This document shows, piece after piece, positions 15,393-27,242 of a DNA stretch of 64,000 nt. The notes under the pieces were generated by a model, which saw only the letters and a list, made by a program, of their open reading frames with translations, did not search any database and was not told the DNA's origin. Position 1 is the stretch's first letter. The number at the start of each line of letters is the position of its first letter. Source of the stretch: Oscillospiraceae bacterium (GTDB taxonomy: Bacteria; Bacillota; Clostridia; Oscillospirales; Ruminococcaceae); assembly GCA_009784825.1 (NCBI GenBank), contig WQXO01000011.1:1-64000 (forward strand), read 5' to 3'. Position numbers and translations under genes: made by a program.

Positions 15393-17567
15393 TCACTTTT
15401 TAAATATACTCTTGAAAAACCGAATAATTGCCCATTCTTTTTTGATGTTCTCGGGTTCGTTCCGGTCTGACCGAACGCTCATATACGCTCTCTCATAGAA
15501 ATAAATCTGCGAATCAAGCATAGCATTGTCACCCCGTTTAACAATCGTATACTTCCCGTTGGGGTTTTGAATCCTCGATTTGATATTATCGTTCATCATG
15601 GTGTTGAAATCGTCGATTATGTGATTTTTTAAGGCAACGTCCCTTATAGGGGCGGCAACCTCGACACGACGTTCGGTATTGCGTGTCATAAAGTCTGCCG
15701 AGGAGATATACACACGAGCTTTTTCACCTTTCCCGAAGATGTAGATTCGGCTGTGTTCCAAAAACCGCCCGACTATGGAATGAACCCGCACGTTATCGGT
15801 ATAACCCTCCACCCCCGCAATCAGACAGCAGATTCCCCTAATTAACAATTCAACCGTGACACCGTTCCTGCTCGCCTCGACTAACTTTTCGATAATGTCC
15901 CTGTCGGTTAAGGAGTTCAGCTTTAAACCGATATACCCGTGATTTCCCCGTGTGATTTCTATATCAATCATCTCTACAACTCGTGATTTTAAGCAACGGG
16001 GTGCAACCCATAAAAGATTGGTGGATTCCACGGTTTCCCCCCGTGAAAGGGTGTTAAACACGACAGAAGCATCTGTCCCAATATCCTTGTTAGCGGTCAG
16101 CAGTGTTAAGTCGGTGTAAAGCCGGTTGGTCTTTTCGTTATAATTTCCCGTGCCGATTTGGGTGAAATAACAGATTGAGGAATTCTCTGCTGTTCCCGTC
16201 CTTTTAGTAATCAACAACAGCTTCGAGTGGACTTTCAAATCCTCCAACCCGTATATTACCTCTGCACCCGCCTCCTCTAACCTCTTCGACCAGTTGATGT
16301 TGTTCTCCTCGTCAAAGCGTGCCCGCAGCTCCAACAAAGCTAAAACATACTTGCCGTTTTCTGCGGCACGAATTAATGCGTTGATAATCTTGCTGTCAGA
16401 AGCAAGGCGGTAAAGTGTAATTTTTATAGAGTGAACGTCGGGGTCGTCTGCCGCTTCTTCTAATAAGCGAATGAACGGCTTGACACTTTCATAAGGAAAT
16501 GTAAGCAGAATATCATTTTCGGACACCTGCTGCATAATTGATTTTTTTTCGTTGACAGCGGGTGAATTCTGCGGTGTGAGCGGAGGAAAAAACAATTCAA
16601 GCGTTTCATTGGGGAAATGGTTCTTTATCTGTGCCTCAAGCCCGAACACAAACTGCATATCGAGCGGTGCAGACTGGGTATAAATATAGTCCTCGCCTAA
16701 ATCAAGATTAAGCTGCTTGACAATATTCATGTGATTTTCTTTATCGGATGAATCAAATTCAATCCTCACAGGGGCAGACTTTCTGCGTTTTTTCAGAAGC
16801 TCCTCCATTACCCCCCTAAAGTCAAGGTCATGGTCGAAAAGTGCTTCATCAACAGTAATGTCGGCGTTTCGTGTTAAACGGAATATACTGCGGTCGGTTA
16901 TTTCATAATTTCCGAAAACTGTGTGGATATACCGCATAATCAAGTGTTCGATTAACATAAACCGAACCCTGCCGTCAAGCGGAGGAAGCCACACTATGCG
17001 GTTGAACACACCCGGAGTGGTGGCAGGGAGAATGCCGATTGCCTGCTTTTGCGAATCGCCTGATTTTAAACCGGCGGCAACATAAATCTCTCTGTTTCTG
17101 AGAAAAGGAACGGGGTGCTTTTTATCAATTACCGATGGAGTGAGCAGGGGGAATACTTCTTTTTTGAAATAGCTTTCGAGATATTTTTCGTCCTGTGCAG
17201 AAAGCCGCTCGGTATAATTAACCTTAACCAACCCGAATTGGTTAAGCTGTTTACCTATTTCTTTATACGCTTTATCTCTAATGGGGACAAGTTCCTTCAC
17301 CGATTTTGAAATAAGCTTAAGCTGTTCGCTTGCAGTCAGGTTAGTTTTGTTATCGGTGGCGTCTTTTTTCAGTTTCCTGCGTTCTCTTAAATACCCCACT
17401 CTTATCATAAAGAATTCATCGAGGTTATTGCTGAAAATATATACGAATTTTAGCCGCTCGAATAAAGGAACAGAAAGATTTCCCGCCTCCTCAAGGACAC
17501 GTTTGTTGAACTTCAGCCATGATAATTCACGATTATCGAGATACGGTTTTTTAAATTCAAGCTCCAT
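15393..17567 (-). CDS. ppk1: Polyphosphate kinase 1
   Basis: The 724-residue product makes polyphosphate from ATP and is full length for PPK1. Visible features: N-terminal LDNRELSWLKFNKRVLEEA, the FSNNLDEFFMIRVGYL segment, the autophosphorylated His region (LEDLKVHSKLLLITKR), a second conserved His (FLEHSRIYIFG) and the phospholipase D-like C-terminal halves (SSADFMTRNTERRVEVAAPI). The stop overlaps the alternative polA start. It sits in the long minus-strand run between polA and the HipA-like gene. Confidence 0.96.
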   Translation of the reverse strand: MELEFKKPYLDNRELSWLKFNKRVLEEAGNLSVPLFERLKFVYIFSNNLDEFFMIRVGYLRERRKLKKDATDNKTNLTASEQLKLISKSVKELVPIRDKAYKEIGKQLNQFGLVKVNYTERLSAQDEKYLESYFKKEVFPLLTPSVIDKKHPVPFLRNREIYVAAGLKSGDSQKQAIGILPATTPGVFNRIVWLPPLDGRVRFMLIEHLIMRYIHTVFGNYEITDRSIFRLTRNADITVDEALFDHDLDFRGVMEELLKKRRKSAPVRIEFDSSDKENHMNIVKQLNLDLGEDYIYTQSAPLDMQFVFGLEAQIKNHFPNETLELFFPPLTPQNSPAVNEKKSIMQQVSENDILLTFPYESVKPFIRLLEEAADDPDVHSIKITLYRLASDSKIINALIRAAENGKYVLALLELRARFDEENNINWSKRLEEAGAEVIYGLEDLKVHSKLLLITKRTGTAENSSICYFTQIGTGNYNEKTNRLYTDLTLLTANKDIGTDASVVFNTLSRGETVESTNLLWVAPRCLKSRVVEMIDIEITRGNHGYIGLKLNSLTDRDIIEKLVEASRNGVTVELLIRGICCLIAGVEGYTDNVRVHSIVGRFLEHSRIYIFGKGEKARVYISSADFMTRNTERRVEVAAPIRDVALKNHIIDDFNTMMNDNIKSRIQNPNGKYTIVKRGDNAMLDSQIYFYERAYMSVRSDRNEPENIKKEWAIIRFFKSIFKK

Positions 17568-17571
17568 ATTT

Positions 17572-18641
17572 TTATCCCGTCAGTTTATTTAATACATAAT
17601 CGCAGGTTTCTTCCCAGAAAGGCACGCCAAACTCATTTATAATCGGCTGCCATTTTTCTAAATATAATATGGCTGTTTCTTTATATAAATCGTTTTCAAT
17701 AATACCGTTAATGATTTTTTTAGCGGTGATTAACCTCGGAGGAACAGTTCTTGCCACGTTAAAATCGTATAACGGGGCAGGGCGGACTGCACCTGTTACC
17801 GGGTCTTTGAAATAACCCCAGTTAAATTTGTTGTTGTTCCTGTCATAATTGCAGATGATTAAATCAAACACTAATGTTCTGACAACAAAGTCGACTGCTG
17901 TTTTTTCATCGAATATCTTTTTATATATTCCCACCATCTCATGCGGATTATGCCCCTTGTCGGGGAACAGCGATTCTTCGCCCAATAATGTATCCGATGT
18001 CATAAGCATATTAAACGGGTTAGTCATATTACAGATGTATATTTTTGCTCGGTCAATGCTCATGTCCGGCATGAATTTCTTGGAGTGGACAGTGGCAGCG
18101 ATTTTAAAAATTAATCCCTCACTGTTTTGTTCCGAATTCTTGATAACATCGGTATACGCGGAGCAAACCGGAATCCCTAACTTATCCGCTAACGACAAGG
18201 AAAGCATTTCCACATAAACTTGGTTTTCGGGCATGTATTTCCAAAAACCGGTTTGGTTATATAAGTTTGCCCATTCCTTAGGAACCGAGCCGCCTAAAAC
18301 ACGGTCAGGGGCGGCAGGGACTTCACGCTTATAATCCCAGTTGCTCCCACTTAAAAAATCGTTCTTATAAGGTGTTATATTGTCAAAATTATTGACATAG
18401 TCGTTATCGTGTTTAACCCAGTAACAGTCAGACAGGGAAAGTCGCCTGCGGTTGATTCGCTTGTCGATATAATCGGCAAGAAGCACTGTCCCCTCGGCGA
18501 CACGGTTGGTCTGGATAAAACTGCGGGACTTAAGCCAGCTTTCGATATACTTAGCGTCTAACACAGGCATAAGCGACGCATTGATAATTTGGTGCGATGT
18601 TAAATGAAAAACCGGCTGGTTGGCACACATTAAAACTGCCA

Positions 18642-18642
<1 letters not shown>
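17572..18642 (-). CDS. HipA-like kinase-fold protein
   Basis: The 356-residue product resembles HipA-type serine/threonine kinases found singly in Clostridia. It has a RRRLSLSDCYWVKHDND segment, a catalytic-loop-like DLIICNYDRNNNKFNWGYF and a metal-binding APLYDFN in place of DFG. No HipB-like DNA-binding antitoxin is next to it: the gene starts with a one-base overlap (TAATG) on pyrG and is followed by ppk1. It is therefore more likely a regulatory kinase within a housekeeping operon than a toxin. Substrate unknown. Confidence 0.65.
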
Positions 18643-21065
<2,423 letters not shown>

Positions 21066-21069
<4 letters not shown>

Positions 21070-21413
21070 ATCAATTCAATCCCGTAACCGAATATGTTAA
21101 GCGGCTCATTCTTAAAAGGAGGCGGAAGCAAAGGACAGACAACAGCTTCATTAAACGAACCGTATTCAAATGACCCGTATTCAAACGAACCATACTGAAA
21201 TGACTCGAAGCTGAACGAGCTTATATCAAACGAGCCAAAATTAAACGAACTAATATCGAATGACCCGAAGCTGAACGAGCTTATATCAAACGAGCCATAC
21301 TGAAATGACCCGAAGCTGAACGAACTCGGATTATATGAGCCTAAAGTAAATGAACTTATACTAAATTGGCTTTTATACCACAATTCAATATAATTCCGCC
21401 AATAATTGTCCAA
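21066..21413 (-). CDS. Small Ser-Phe pentad-repeat protein
   Basis: The start is uncertain: GTG at 21425 sits on top of the AGGAGG ribosome binding site, so TTG at 21413 with 11-bp spacing is preferred (115 residues). Counted from the GTG, an aromatic residue occurs every fifth position from 21 to 91, fifteen times without a break, nearly always preceded by Ser (units such as SFSFG, SFDIS, SFQYG, SFEYG). The small-residue-then-Phe spacing fits a pentapeptide-repeat beta-helix, though the usual Asn/Asp-Leu is missing. An N-terminal WRNYIELWYK segment and a C-terminal CPLLPPPF...FGYGIELI tail flank the repeat. Coupled by ATGA to a glycosyltransferase-like gene. Function unknown. Confidence 0.6.
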
Positions 21414-21435
21414 GGGTTTCCCCACCTCCTTTTAC

Positions 21436-22476
21436 TTAATTAATAAGTGATGACATTTTTTTATACCTTGCGGCTTCGTTTTCGTTGCCGTCTGCCCGAA
21501 AAATCGCACAATTAAACAAAAACAACAGCTTTAATAAATCTGCCGGATATGCTTCAAATAAATCGGCGACCTCATTAAATTCCGCATTAACTATTTCTGT
21601 GTGGTTTTCTATGATATAACAGGCTTCCTTTATGTCGGCTTTGTCACAGCCCAAGCGTGTCATAATCCGCTCGGTATAAATGCGGGAACGCTCGATAAAC
21701 CCGTGATAATGTGCAATTTCATCAGCGTCCTTTGAATAACAGTCCGGCTTGCCGAATTTATGGAAAAACAATGCATATCTCAAAACTAAAATCGGCGATG
21801 AATTATTTATACTTTTGAAAGTATGTGCCGATAACGCTTCATCGAATTTGAGCATATTAAGCTCGGGTATTGCGGCTGTTATGACCGTTTCATATTCCCC
21901 GAGAACCGTACCTGCTTTTTTTCCCATGAGAATTCGCTCAAAATCCTCCCTAAGCAATTCCGGCGGAATGGTGCGAACTGTGTCACAACGGTTCAGTATA
22001 GCTTCTTTAGCGGTTTCGTGCATTTCATATTCCCCCTCAGAATACCAACCGAGAGCGGGTAGAATATCATGCGGGTTAATGTTGTCCGTGTCAATGAATT
22101 TTATTAGATTTTCCTCGATATGCTTCATTCCGCTGAACGGGTCAATGAAGCCTTTTTCGGGATTATATGCAACCGAATCAAAGGTAAACGCACAGTTTTT
22201 CAATTCGGCGGGAATGTCCTTGTTTGATTTCACGGTGACAGCAACACCGAGAACACGAATGAGGAGCTGGTTTTTGTCTAAGTTATCCTCGTTCACGGTA
22301 TACCCCTCAAAAATTGAACGAATTCTGCTCATTTCAGCAGACACAACCACATCAAAATCAAGTAGAGTCTGCCCTTTTATGAGAAGTCTTACACATTCAC
22401 CGTAAATGTACGCTGTGTAACCGTATTCACCGAGCTTTTCGGTAACTTCGAGAACTTGTTTAGGTAATTCAATCAT
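21436..22476 (-). CDS. Degenerate CCA-adding/poly(A) polymerase-family protein with HD-like region
   Basis: The 346-residue product (start MIELPKQVLEV; overlaps ttcA by 8 bp) has the layout of a class II tRNA nucleotidyltransferase, but key motifs are changed. The GGxVRD signature reads GECVRLL and only the DFD carboxylate pair remains. The RRD of the next motif is absent before FTFDSVAYNPEKGFIDPF. The EDxxRxxR helix is replaced by INPHDILPALGW. The downstream HD region reads FHKFGKPDCYS rather than HDxxK. It is probably a non-canonical or inactive relative. An intact cca gene would be expected elsewhere in the genome. Confidence 0.7.
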   Translation of the reverse strand: MIELPKQVLEVTEKLGEYGYTAYIYGECVRLLIKGQTLLDFDVVVSAEMSRIRSIFEGYTVNEDNLDKNQLLIRVLGVAVTVKSNKDIPAELKNCAFTFDSVAYNPEKGFIDPFSGMKHIEENLIKFIDTDNINPHDILPALGWYSEGEYEMHETAKEAILNRCDTVRTIPPELLREDFERILMGKKAGTVLGEYETVITAAIPELNMLKFDEALSAHTFKSINNSSPILVLRYALFFHKFGKPDCYSKDADEIAHYHGFIERSRIYTERIMTRLGCDKADIKEACYIIENHTEIVNAEFNEVADLFEAYPADLLKLLFLFNCAIFRADGNENEAARYKKMSSLIN

Positions 22477-23194
22477 GTTTAAAACTCCAACCGTCAACAT
22501 TACTTTTACGCAGTGCGGTGAATATTCTGTGCTTGAAGCCTTTATCCTCACGTTCCTTTTGCATTAGAAATTCCTTGATTTCCTGCCTGTATGTCGACTT
22601 ATCGACAGGGCAGGGCGACGGGACGATTTCAAACCCGTTGCGTTTGACACAGCTAATAACGGCACTTTCCGGTGCGAACACGAGCGGACGGATTAACGTG
22701 AGGTCTTTGCGTGACAGATAACTCTTCGGGGAAAAACAGCCCACTCTCCCCTCCTTAAACAGGTTCATCATAAATGTTTCAATGACATCGTCATAACTGT
22801 GGGCTAAAGCGATTTTGTTGCAGTTCGCCGCTAACGCCGCATCATGCAACGCACCTCTCCTGATTTTAGAACACAGCGAGCACGGGTTCTTCTCCCTGCG
22901 TATATCGAAAACTATCTCATATATATCGGTTCGTATAAGCGTAAAAGGTACGTCTAAACTATTACAGAACCGCTCAACGCTTGAAAAATCGCCGTCCTTA
23001 TTAAAAAACCGAGGGTCAAGAGTTATTGCGTGCAGGTCATAATTAAATTCGGAAAATCTACGCATATTCGCTAAGGCGGCAAGCATAACAAGGCTGTCCT
23101 TGCCTCCGGAAACCCCGACAGCTATTTTATCACCATTTTCTATTAAATCGAACTCCTGAACCGCCCGCCTTACATAACCTAATATTTTCTGCAA
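22469..23194 (-). CDS. ttcA: tRNA 2-thiocytidine synthetase TtcA-like PP-loop protein
   Basis: The 241-residue product is an N-type ATP pyrophosphatase with the PP-loop GVSGGKDSLVML near residue 30, the central cysteine pair of TtcA (NPCSLCSKIRRGAL) that holds a [4Fe-4S] cluster, and ALAHSYDDVIETFMMNL. TtcA thiolates cytidine 32 of some tRNAs. It starts with TTG immediately after the upstream permease stop (TAATTG) behind a GGGAGAAG site, so translation is coupled. Its tRNA role fits the adjoining nucleotidyltransferase relative. Confidence 0.85.
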   Translation of the reverse strand: MQKILGYVRRAVQEFDLIENGDKIAVGVSGGKDSLVMLAALANMRRFSEFNYDLHAITLDPRFFNKDGDFSSVERFCNSLDVPFTLIRTDIYEIVFDIRREKNPCSLCSKIRRGALHDAALAANCNKIALAHSYDDVIETFMMNLFKEGRVGCFSPKSYLSRKDLTLIRPLVFAPESAVISCVKRNGFEIVPSPCPVDKSTYRQEIKEFLMQKEREDKGFKHRIFTALRKSNVDGWSFKHD

Positions 23195-25984
23195 TTAATC
23201 TTCTCCCAATTTCAAAGCTTTATTAATGCTGGTTTTTCTGATAATTGAACCGATTATCGCAAATCCTGCACCCAGCATAATCGCAATAATTACATACAGT
23301 TTTACATAATCCGCCCTTGCCGCCGCCACATAAAACGGCGGAATCTGCTCATTAACAGCGTACATATTCTGGAATAACGGCACGAACAGCTCACTCGCCG
23401 CTCCGCCGATTAAAAACGCCGCCGCAATTGATATTCCCGACACAAGTAATTGCTCATAACCGAGCGTGGCAATTATTTCACGAAAAGACATTCCCATCGC
23501 CCTAAGCACGCCGAATTGCAAAGTCCGCCCTTTTATCGACAGTATCCAGTAAATCAAAAACCCGATAACCGTCATAATCATAATTACAGTGAACCCGAGA
23601 GTCAACGCACCGTTCACACTTTGTAAGCGTGGGTCGGTCTTTTCTGCAATCAGCATTTGTGATGAATCGTTTATATCCCGTATAGGAAGTCGATTTGCTT
23701 TAATATCATCGTATAACTCACGAGAGGACGCCCCCGGTTGAGTTTTCAGCCATATTTCATAAGGCTCAAGCTCGGTTTGTGCCCGCACAAAGTTATAGTT
23801 CATGATTGCGAAATGCTTTAAACTGCCGCTTCGGTCGGTTTCTAATGGGGAAATCCCGGGCCACCAGTCAACCACTGCGATTACCGTTGCAGAAATTGCA
23901 TTATCCTTGCCCCATTTTAAGAATAACGAATCACCTAATTCCAACCCCATATTTTCACTCATGGAACGTGATATGATTATCCCCGAGCGGAAATCCACCA
24001 ATGCATTACAATAGTTGTACCAGTGAACCGGCAGTAAATCATCTCTGAACCACGCTGTCTGTGCGAATTTATCGGGTTCAACCGCCATAAGCGTAATTGT
24101 GTTGCCCCGTGCAGTTTCGTTAATGCTCGCCCGAACTGTTTCGTTGCGGAGAACCTTCGTAGCCGTTTGAACCCCTGCAAGGTTCTCGTACCGTGAAAAA
24201 TCGGTCTCCTGATAGGTCAGCGAAGCCTCGTTACTGCTTTCAAGCCAGTATTCCCTTAATGTAACGTCTGCACCATTGCTGTAATAGAGCATGTCACGCT
24301 TGTTATTATTAATAGTACGGGCAGTGTTCGCCGAGAATATTCCGAGAGAAAACGTAATCACCAGGAACAACATGAGAAAGCGTTCGCCGCCGTTTCTTTT
24401 AACAGAGGTCATCGCTATATACTGTGACGGGTTCCAAAACCGCCGCCCCAATCGGTAAACCACCGATAATGCCAAGGGGTATAACCTCAAGAACAACAAC
24501 CCTGCCCCCATTATGAAACACGACGAGAACACAAACAGCAGAGGGTCAATTTCCCCTGTGGGCGTAAAACGATTTTCCTCAATGGATTTTTCTATAAGAT
24601 ATACGTAGACGTATATAAACGCTATCCCTGCCGCTATTAAAATAAAATCGACCGCCGTCTTTTCCCATAACGGAATTTTCACAGCCTTAGAGCGGCTTTG
24701 CTTATACTGGACGATTGACAGCCGTGCCGCAGGAATTACGGGAAGCATTGTCGCCATAAAGAATATAACCACCGCAACAGCCGCATACGCTAATGAAACA
24801 GGCGTAATTTTCGCAGAAAGTCCGTGCCGGTTAACGAATTCCAAAAAACCGTCGGACACGCCTAAAAAGCGGCATAACGCCAATCCGACAAGCGGGGCAC
24901 AAATGAACGAAATCCCCCCTAATATTCCCGCTTGTCCCGCATATATTGCGAAAACCTGCCTGCTTGACGCACCTCGACTTTTCAAAAGTGCGATTTCGTT
25001 GCGTTCCCGCTCGACGTTCAAGCGTGACACCATAAACAGGTAGAACCCTAACATAATCATTACCGGAATTTGCAACGCCCACAGAATACGGGTGAGGCTC
25101 TCCGCACGCTCAACATAGTCAAGCAGAATACGGTTGGCGTTCATACTGAACTTGAACCCCATTTCGGGAAAATAGCGTGAATCCTCGGTAATCGAATTAG
25201 TAACTGCACTTATGCGGTTCATATCAAGCTTTTGATAGTCCAATCCGTAATGCACATATATCTCTGATACGCACACGGTACTGTCTGTCATAAGGTTTAA
25301 GAACAGGTTGTAATCTATAACAAGGGCATTTATATAAGTATCCAATTTTTCTGCCCAATAGATTGAATTGGGGTCATTGGGTTCAAAAACCCCGGTTATG
25401 CGGACTTTGAAAGGACGTCTGAACGTATCGGACGGGCTTATGTCATAAACCTCGCCTATACTAATCCCGAGTGTCTTAAGTGCCGTATCGGTGACTACCG
25501 CTTCGATTATCCCGTCCTCACCTATTTTATTAGAATACATTTGCCCGTCAGCGATGTTGATGTTCTTTTGAAAATCGGTCATACCCGTCAGCTTTATTCT
25601 GTCAACCGAACCGCTGCTCCCTGCCACAACCGAACCTTTCAGAATAAACAGCATACTGTCCCGAATTACAGTCTTCTGCGAATTAACGGGAATTCCGACC
25701 CTCCTGACCCGTTCGTTTGCTAAGGCGGGTAGCTCCTCGGCTAATGATAACGCCGTTTCGGGTGATGTGCCTGTTCTCAGCTCGGTCCACACGTTATATT
25801 CACCGGGGAAGTTACCGGTATTAAGCTGATACTCCTGCATGTCCTTAACTAACATTCGCTGTAAGGAGGCGTCCATATATATAGGAACAGCACTCATCAT
25901 ACCCGCCGCCATAATAAATCCGGCTAACAGGCATAATACCATCCATTTAGTGCTGATAATTTTCCTCAACAGAACAATAAACAT
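23195..25984 (-). CDS. FtsX/MacB-type ABC transporter permease
   Basis: The 929-residue product has an N-terminal membrane anchor (about residues 12-33), a large extracytoplasmic domain (about 35-290), three membrane segments with the cytoplasmic coupling motif RNEIALLKSRGAS, further segments around 440-510, a second extracellular domain and a C-terminal FtsX core (LQFGVLRAMGMSFREI). This duplicated FtsX arrangement is typical of permeases in MacAB-like or lipoprotein-handling ABC systems. The adaptor lies directly upstream, but no ATPase gene accompanies them, so the ATPase must be encoded elsewhere. Confidence 0.85.
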   Translation of the reverse strand: MFIVLLRKIISTKWMVLCLLAGFIMAAGMMSAVPIYMDASLQRMLVKDMQEYQLNTGNFPGEYNVWTELRTGTSPETALSLAEELPALANERVRRVGIPVNSQKTVIRDSMLFILKGSVVAGSSGSVDRIKLTGMTDFQKNINIADGQMYSNKIGEDGIIEAVVTDTALKTLGISIGEVYDISPSDTFRRPFKVRITGVFEPNDPNSIYWAEKLDTYINALVIDYNLFLNLMTDSTVCVSEIYVHYGLDYQKLDMNRISAVTNSITEDSRYFPEMGFKFSMNANRILLDYVERAESLTRILWALQIPVMIMLGFYLFMVSRLNVERERNEIALLKSRGASSRQVFAIYAGQAGILGGISFICAPLVGLALCRFLGVSDGFLEFVNRHGLSAKITPVSLAYAAVAVVIFFMATMLPVIPAARLSIVQYKQSRSKAVKIPLWEKTAVDFILIAAGIAFIYVYVYLIEKSIEENRFTPTGEIDPLLFVFSSCFIMGAGLLFLRLYPLALSVVYRLGRRFWNPSQYIAMTSVKRNGGERFLMLFLVITFSLGIFSANTARTINNNKRDMLYYSNGADVTLREYWLESSNEASLTYQETDFSRYENLAGVQTATKVLRNETVRASINETARGNTITLMAVEPDKFAQTAWFRDDLLPVHWYNYCNALVDFRSGIIISRSMSENMGLELGDSLFLKWGKDNAISATVIAVVDWWPGISPLETDRSGSLKHFAIMNYNFVRAQTELEPYEIWLKTQPGASSRELYDDIKANRLPIRDINDSSQMLIAEKTDPRLQSVNGALTLGFTVIMIMTVIGFLIYWILSIKGRTLQFGVLRAMGMSFREIIATLGYEQLLVSGISIAAAFLIGGAASELFVPLFQNMYAVNEQIPPFYVAAARADYVKLYVIIAIMLGAGFAIIGSIIRKTSINKALKLGED

Positions 25985-25994
25985 TATCTTTTAC

Positions 25995-26029
25995 TCATTA
26001 TTCATTATTAATTGTTAATTATTAATTAC
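25995..26029. repeat. Heptamer array between adaptor and permease genes
   Basis: Five 7-bp units: TCATTAT, TCATTAT, TAATTGT, TAATTAT, TAATTAC. The stop codon of the adaptor gene (26028-26026) lies within the array. Confidence 0.8.
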
Positions 26030-26991
26030 TTTACGACTACCTGCTGACCTTCTTCTAATCCGCTTATAATCTCTATTTCCGTAGCGTTGGAAATGCCGGT
26101 AACCACATCGACATCAACCTTAACCCCGTTATCGTATATTTGGACATACGTTCTGTCGCCCAAGGTTTTCACAAGGTTTTTGGGAATAATCACGGCGTTT
26201 TCGCTCCTCCCGCGGATTAGAATAATGTCGGCATGCTTACCCATTTCGGCAAACCCCGGAACATCAGCGGTGAAATCCGCCCACAAAGCATTAACATCGT
26301 CTGCTCCCTCTGCCCGTGCAACCTGCGGAGTTCGGGTGATGACGCCCGCATAAGTCACGCTGTTTACTAATATGTCCACTATATCGCCGTGTGTATAAGA
26401 AATAGTGTCGGTGGCTTCGGCAGTTATCCGCAAGTCATCAGGGTCGATAATCCTCACTAAAACCCGATGAGGATTAATTTCCTCCCCCGGGCTTAATCGT
26501 TCCACAAATGCAACTTGCCCCGTCATAGGGGCATAAATGCGTGAACCGTCCATTCTCGCCTGTAACTGCTCATAGGTGTTTTGTGCAAGCTCCATATTAA
26601 GCCTCGCCTCCTGTGTGCCGGAGGTGTTATAGGTAAGCCGCATAAGCTCAGCGGTGAGGCGGGCGGTTTCTAAATCGAATTCTAATTCACCTACATCTAA
26701 CTCGGCAATCAGCTGACCCTCTTGAACAAAATCACCCGGAAACACATAAATGGCCTTTAAGTTTCCGGTATAATCGGTGAAAAAGCAGTCGGCGAAGGTT
26801 TTCGAGGTGACATAACCGGTTGTGACAACACGGCTGATGATTTCCCCTCTGCGAGCGGTATACGTGACATATGTAACCTCGTCCTGCTTAATTACGGGAG
26901 GGTCGAGAAGCGGTTCCTCTTCAGGGAAGAAGAAACACGAGGTCATCAAAAGTGTGAATATCATTGATAAAATAAGGATTGTTTTTTTCAT
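26026..26991 (-). CDS. Lipoprotein efflux adaptor (MacA/HlyD family)
   Basis: The 321-residue product begins with a lipoprotein signal (lipobox MTSC at about residue 19). It has the membrane fusion protein order: beta segment with RRGEIISRVVTTGYV, lipoyl half GDFVQEGQLIAELDVGELE, a short helical hairpin (about 105-150), second lipoyl half IYAPMTGQVAFVERLSPGEEI, then beta-barrel and membrane-proximal domains (VIIPKNLVKTLGDRTYVQI, ISGLEEGQQVVV). It partners the adjoining FtsX-type permease. A promoter lies only seven bases before the ATG, so the mRNA may be leaderless; no Shine-Dalgarno site is seen. Confidence 0.85.
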   Translation of the reverse strand: MKKTILILSMIFTLLMTSCFFFPEEEPLLDPPVIKQDEVTYVTYTARRGEIISRVVTTGYVTSKTFADCFFTDYTGNLKAIYVFPGDFVQEGQLIAELDVGELEFDLETARLTAELMRLTYNTSGTQEARLNMELAQNTYEQLQARMDGSRIYAPMTGQVAFVERLSPGEEINPHRVLVRIIDPDDLRITAEATDTISYTHGDIVDILVNSVTYAGVITRTPQVARAEGADDVNALWADFTADVPGFAEMGKHADIILIRGRSENAVIIPKNLVKTLGDRTYVQIYDNGVKVDVDVVTGISNATEIEIISGLEEGQQVVVK

Positions 26992-26998
26992 ATAACAG

Positions 26999-27027
26999 AT
27001 TATATCACTTTTTTACATTATTTTCAA
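26999..27027 (-). promoter_or_regulatory. Promoter of the adaptor-permease operon, predicted leaderless
   Basis: Minus strand TTGAAA (27027-27022), 17 bp, TATAAT (27004-26999). Seven bases (CTGTTAT) separate the -10 box from the ATG. Confidence 0.55.
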
Positions 27028-27076
27028 TAGATTTATATAAATTTTATAATATACGGAAAATATTTTGAAATTCCGC

Positions 27077-27103
27077 TAAAGTTTCCTTATTTATTGCCGA
27101 TAT
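27077..27103 (+). promoter_or_regulatory. Sigma-D (sigma-28) flagellar promoter of the flagellin gene
   Basis: TAAA (27077-27080), 15 bp, GCCGATAT (27096-27103) matches the motility sigma factor consensus TAAA-N15-GCCGATAA almost exactly and lies about 140 bp before the flagellin start. Confidence 0.85.
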
Positions 27104-27192
27104 AATGTTCGTAAGGGTCAAGAGACCTTTGAAGTTTGGCCAAAACTTCCAAAAGGTGTAAGGAATTACCCCTTACGCCAAAAAATTTAAAC

Positions 27193-27234
27193 ACTTTCGG
27201 GAAGGAATCCGAAAGTCAAAGAAATTCAAGGAGG
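27193..27234 (+). promoter_or_regulatory. Flagellin leader hairpin and SD, candidate CsrA sites
   Basis: An 8-bp stem (ACTTTCGG, 27193-27200; CCGAAAGT, 27209-27216) presents GAAGGAAT in its loop. A second AAGGAGG (27228-27234) is the ribosome binding site. Two GGA sites, one in a hairpin loop and one at the SD, is the arrangement by which CsrA represses hag translation in Bacillus. Two more hairpins precede it (about 27131-27149 and 27158-27176). No csrA gene is in the window, so this is inference. Confidence 0.45.
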
Positions 27235-27242
27235 ATATTATC

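Noticed and set aside
21149-21370. Regularly spaced short DNA repeats resembling a CRISPR or minisatellite
   Set aside because: The 15/30-bp period is explained by the in-frame pentad repeat protein; there are no unique spacers.
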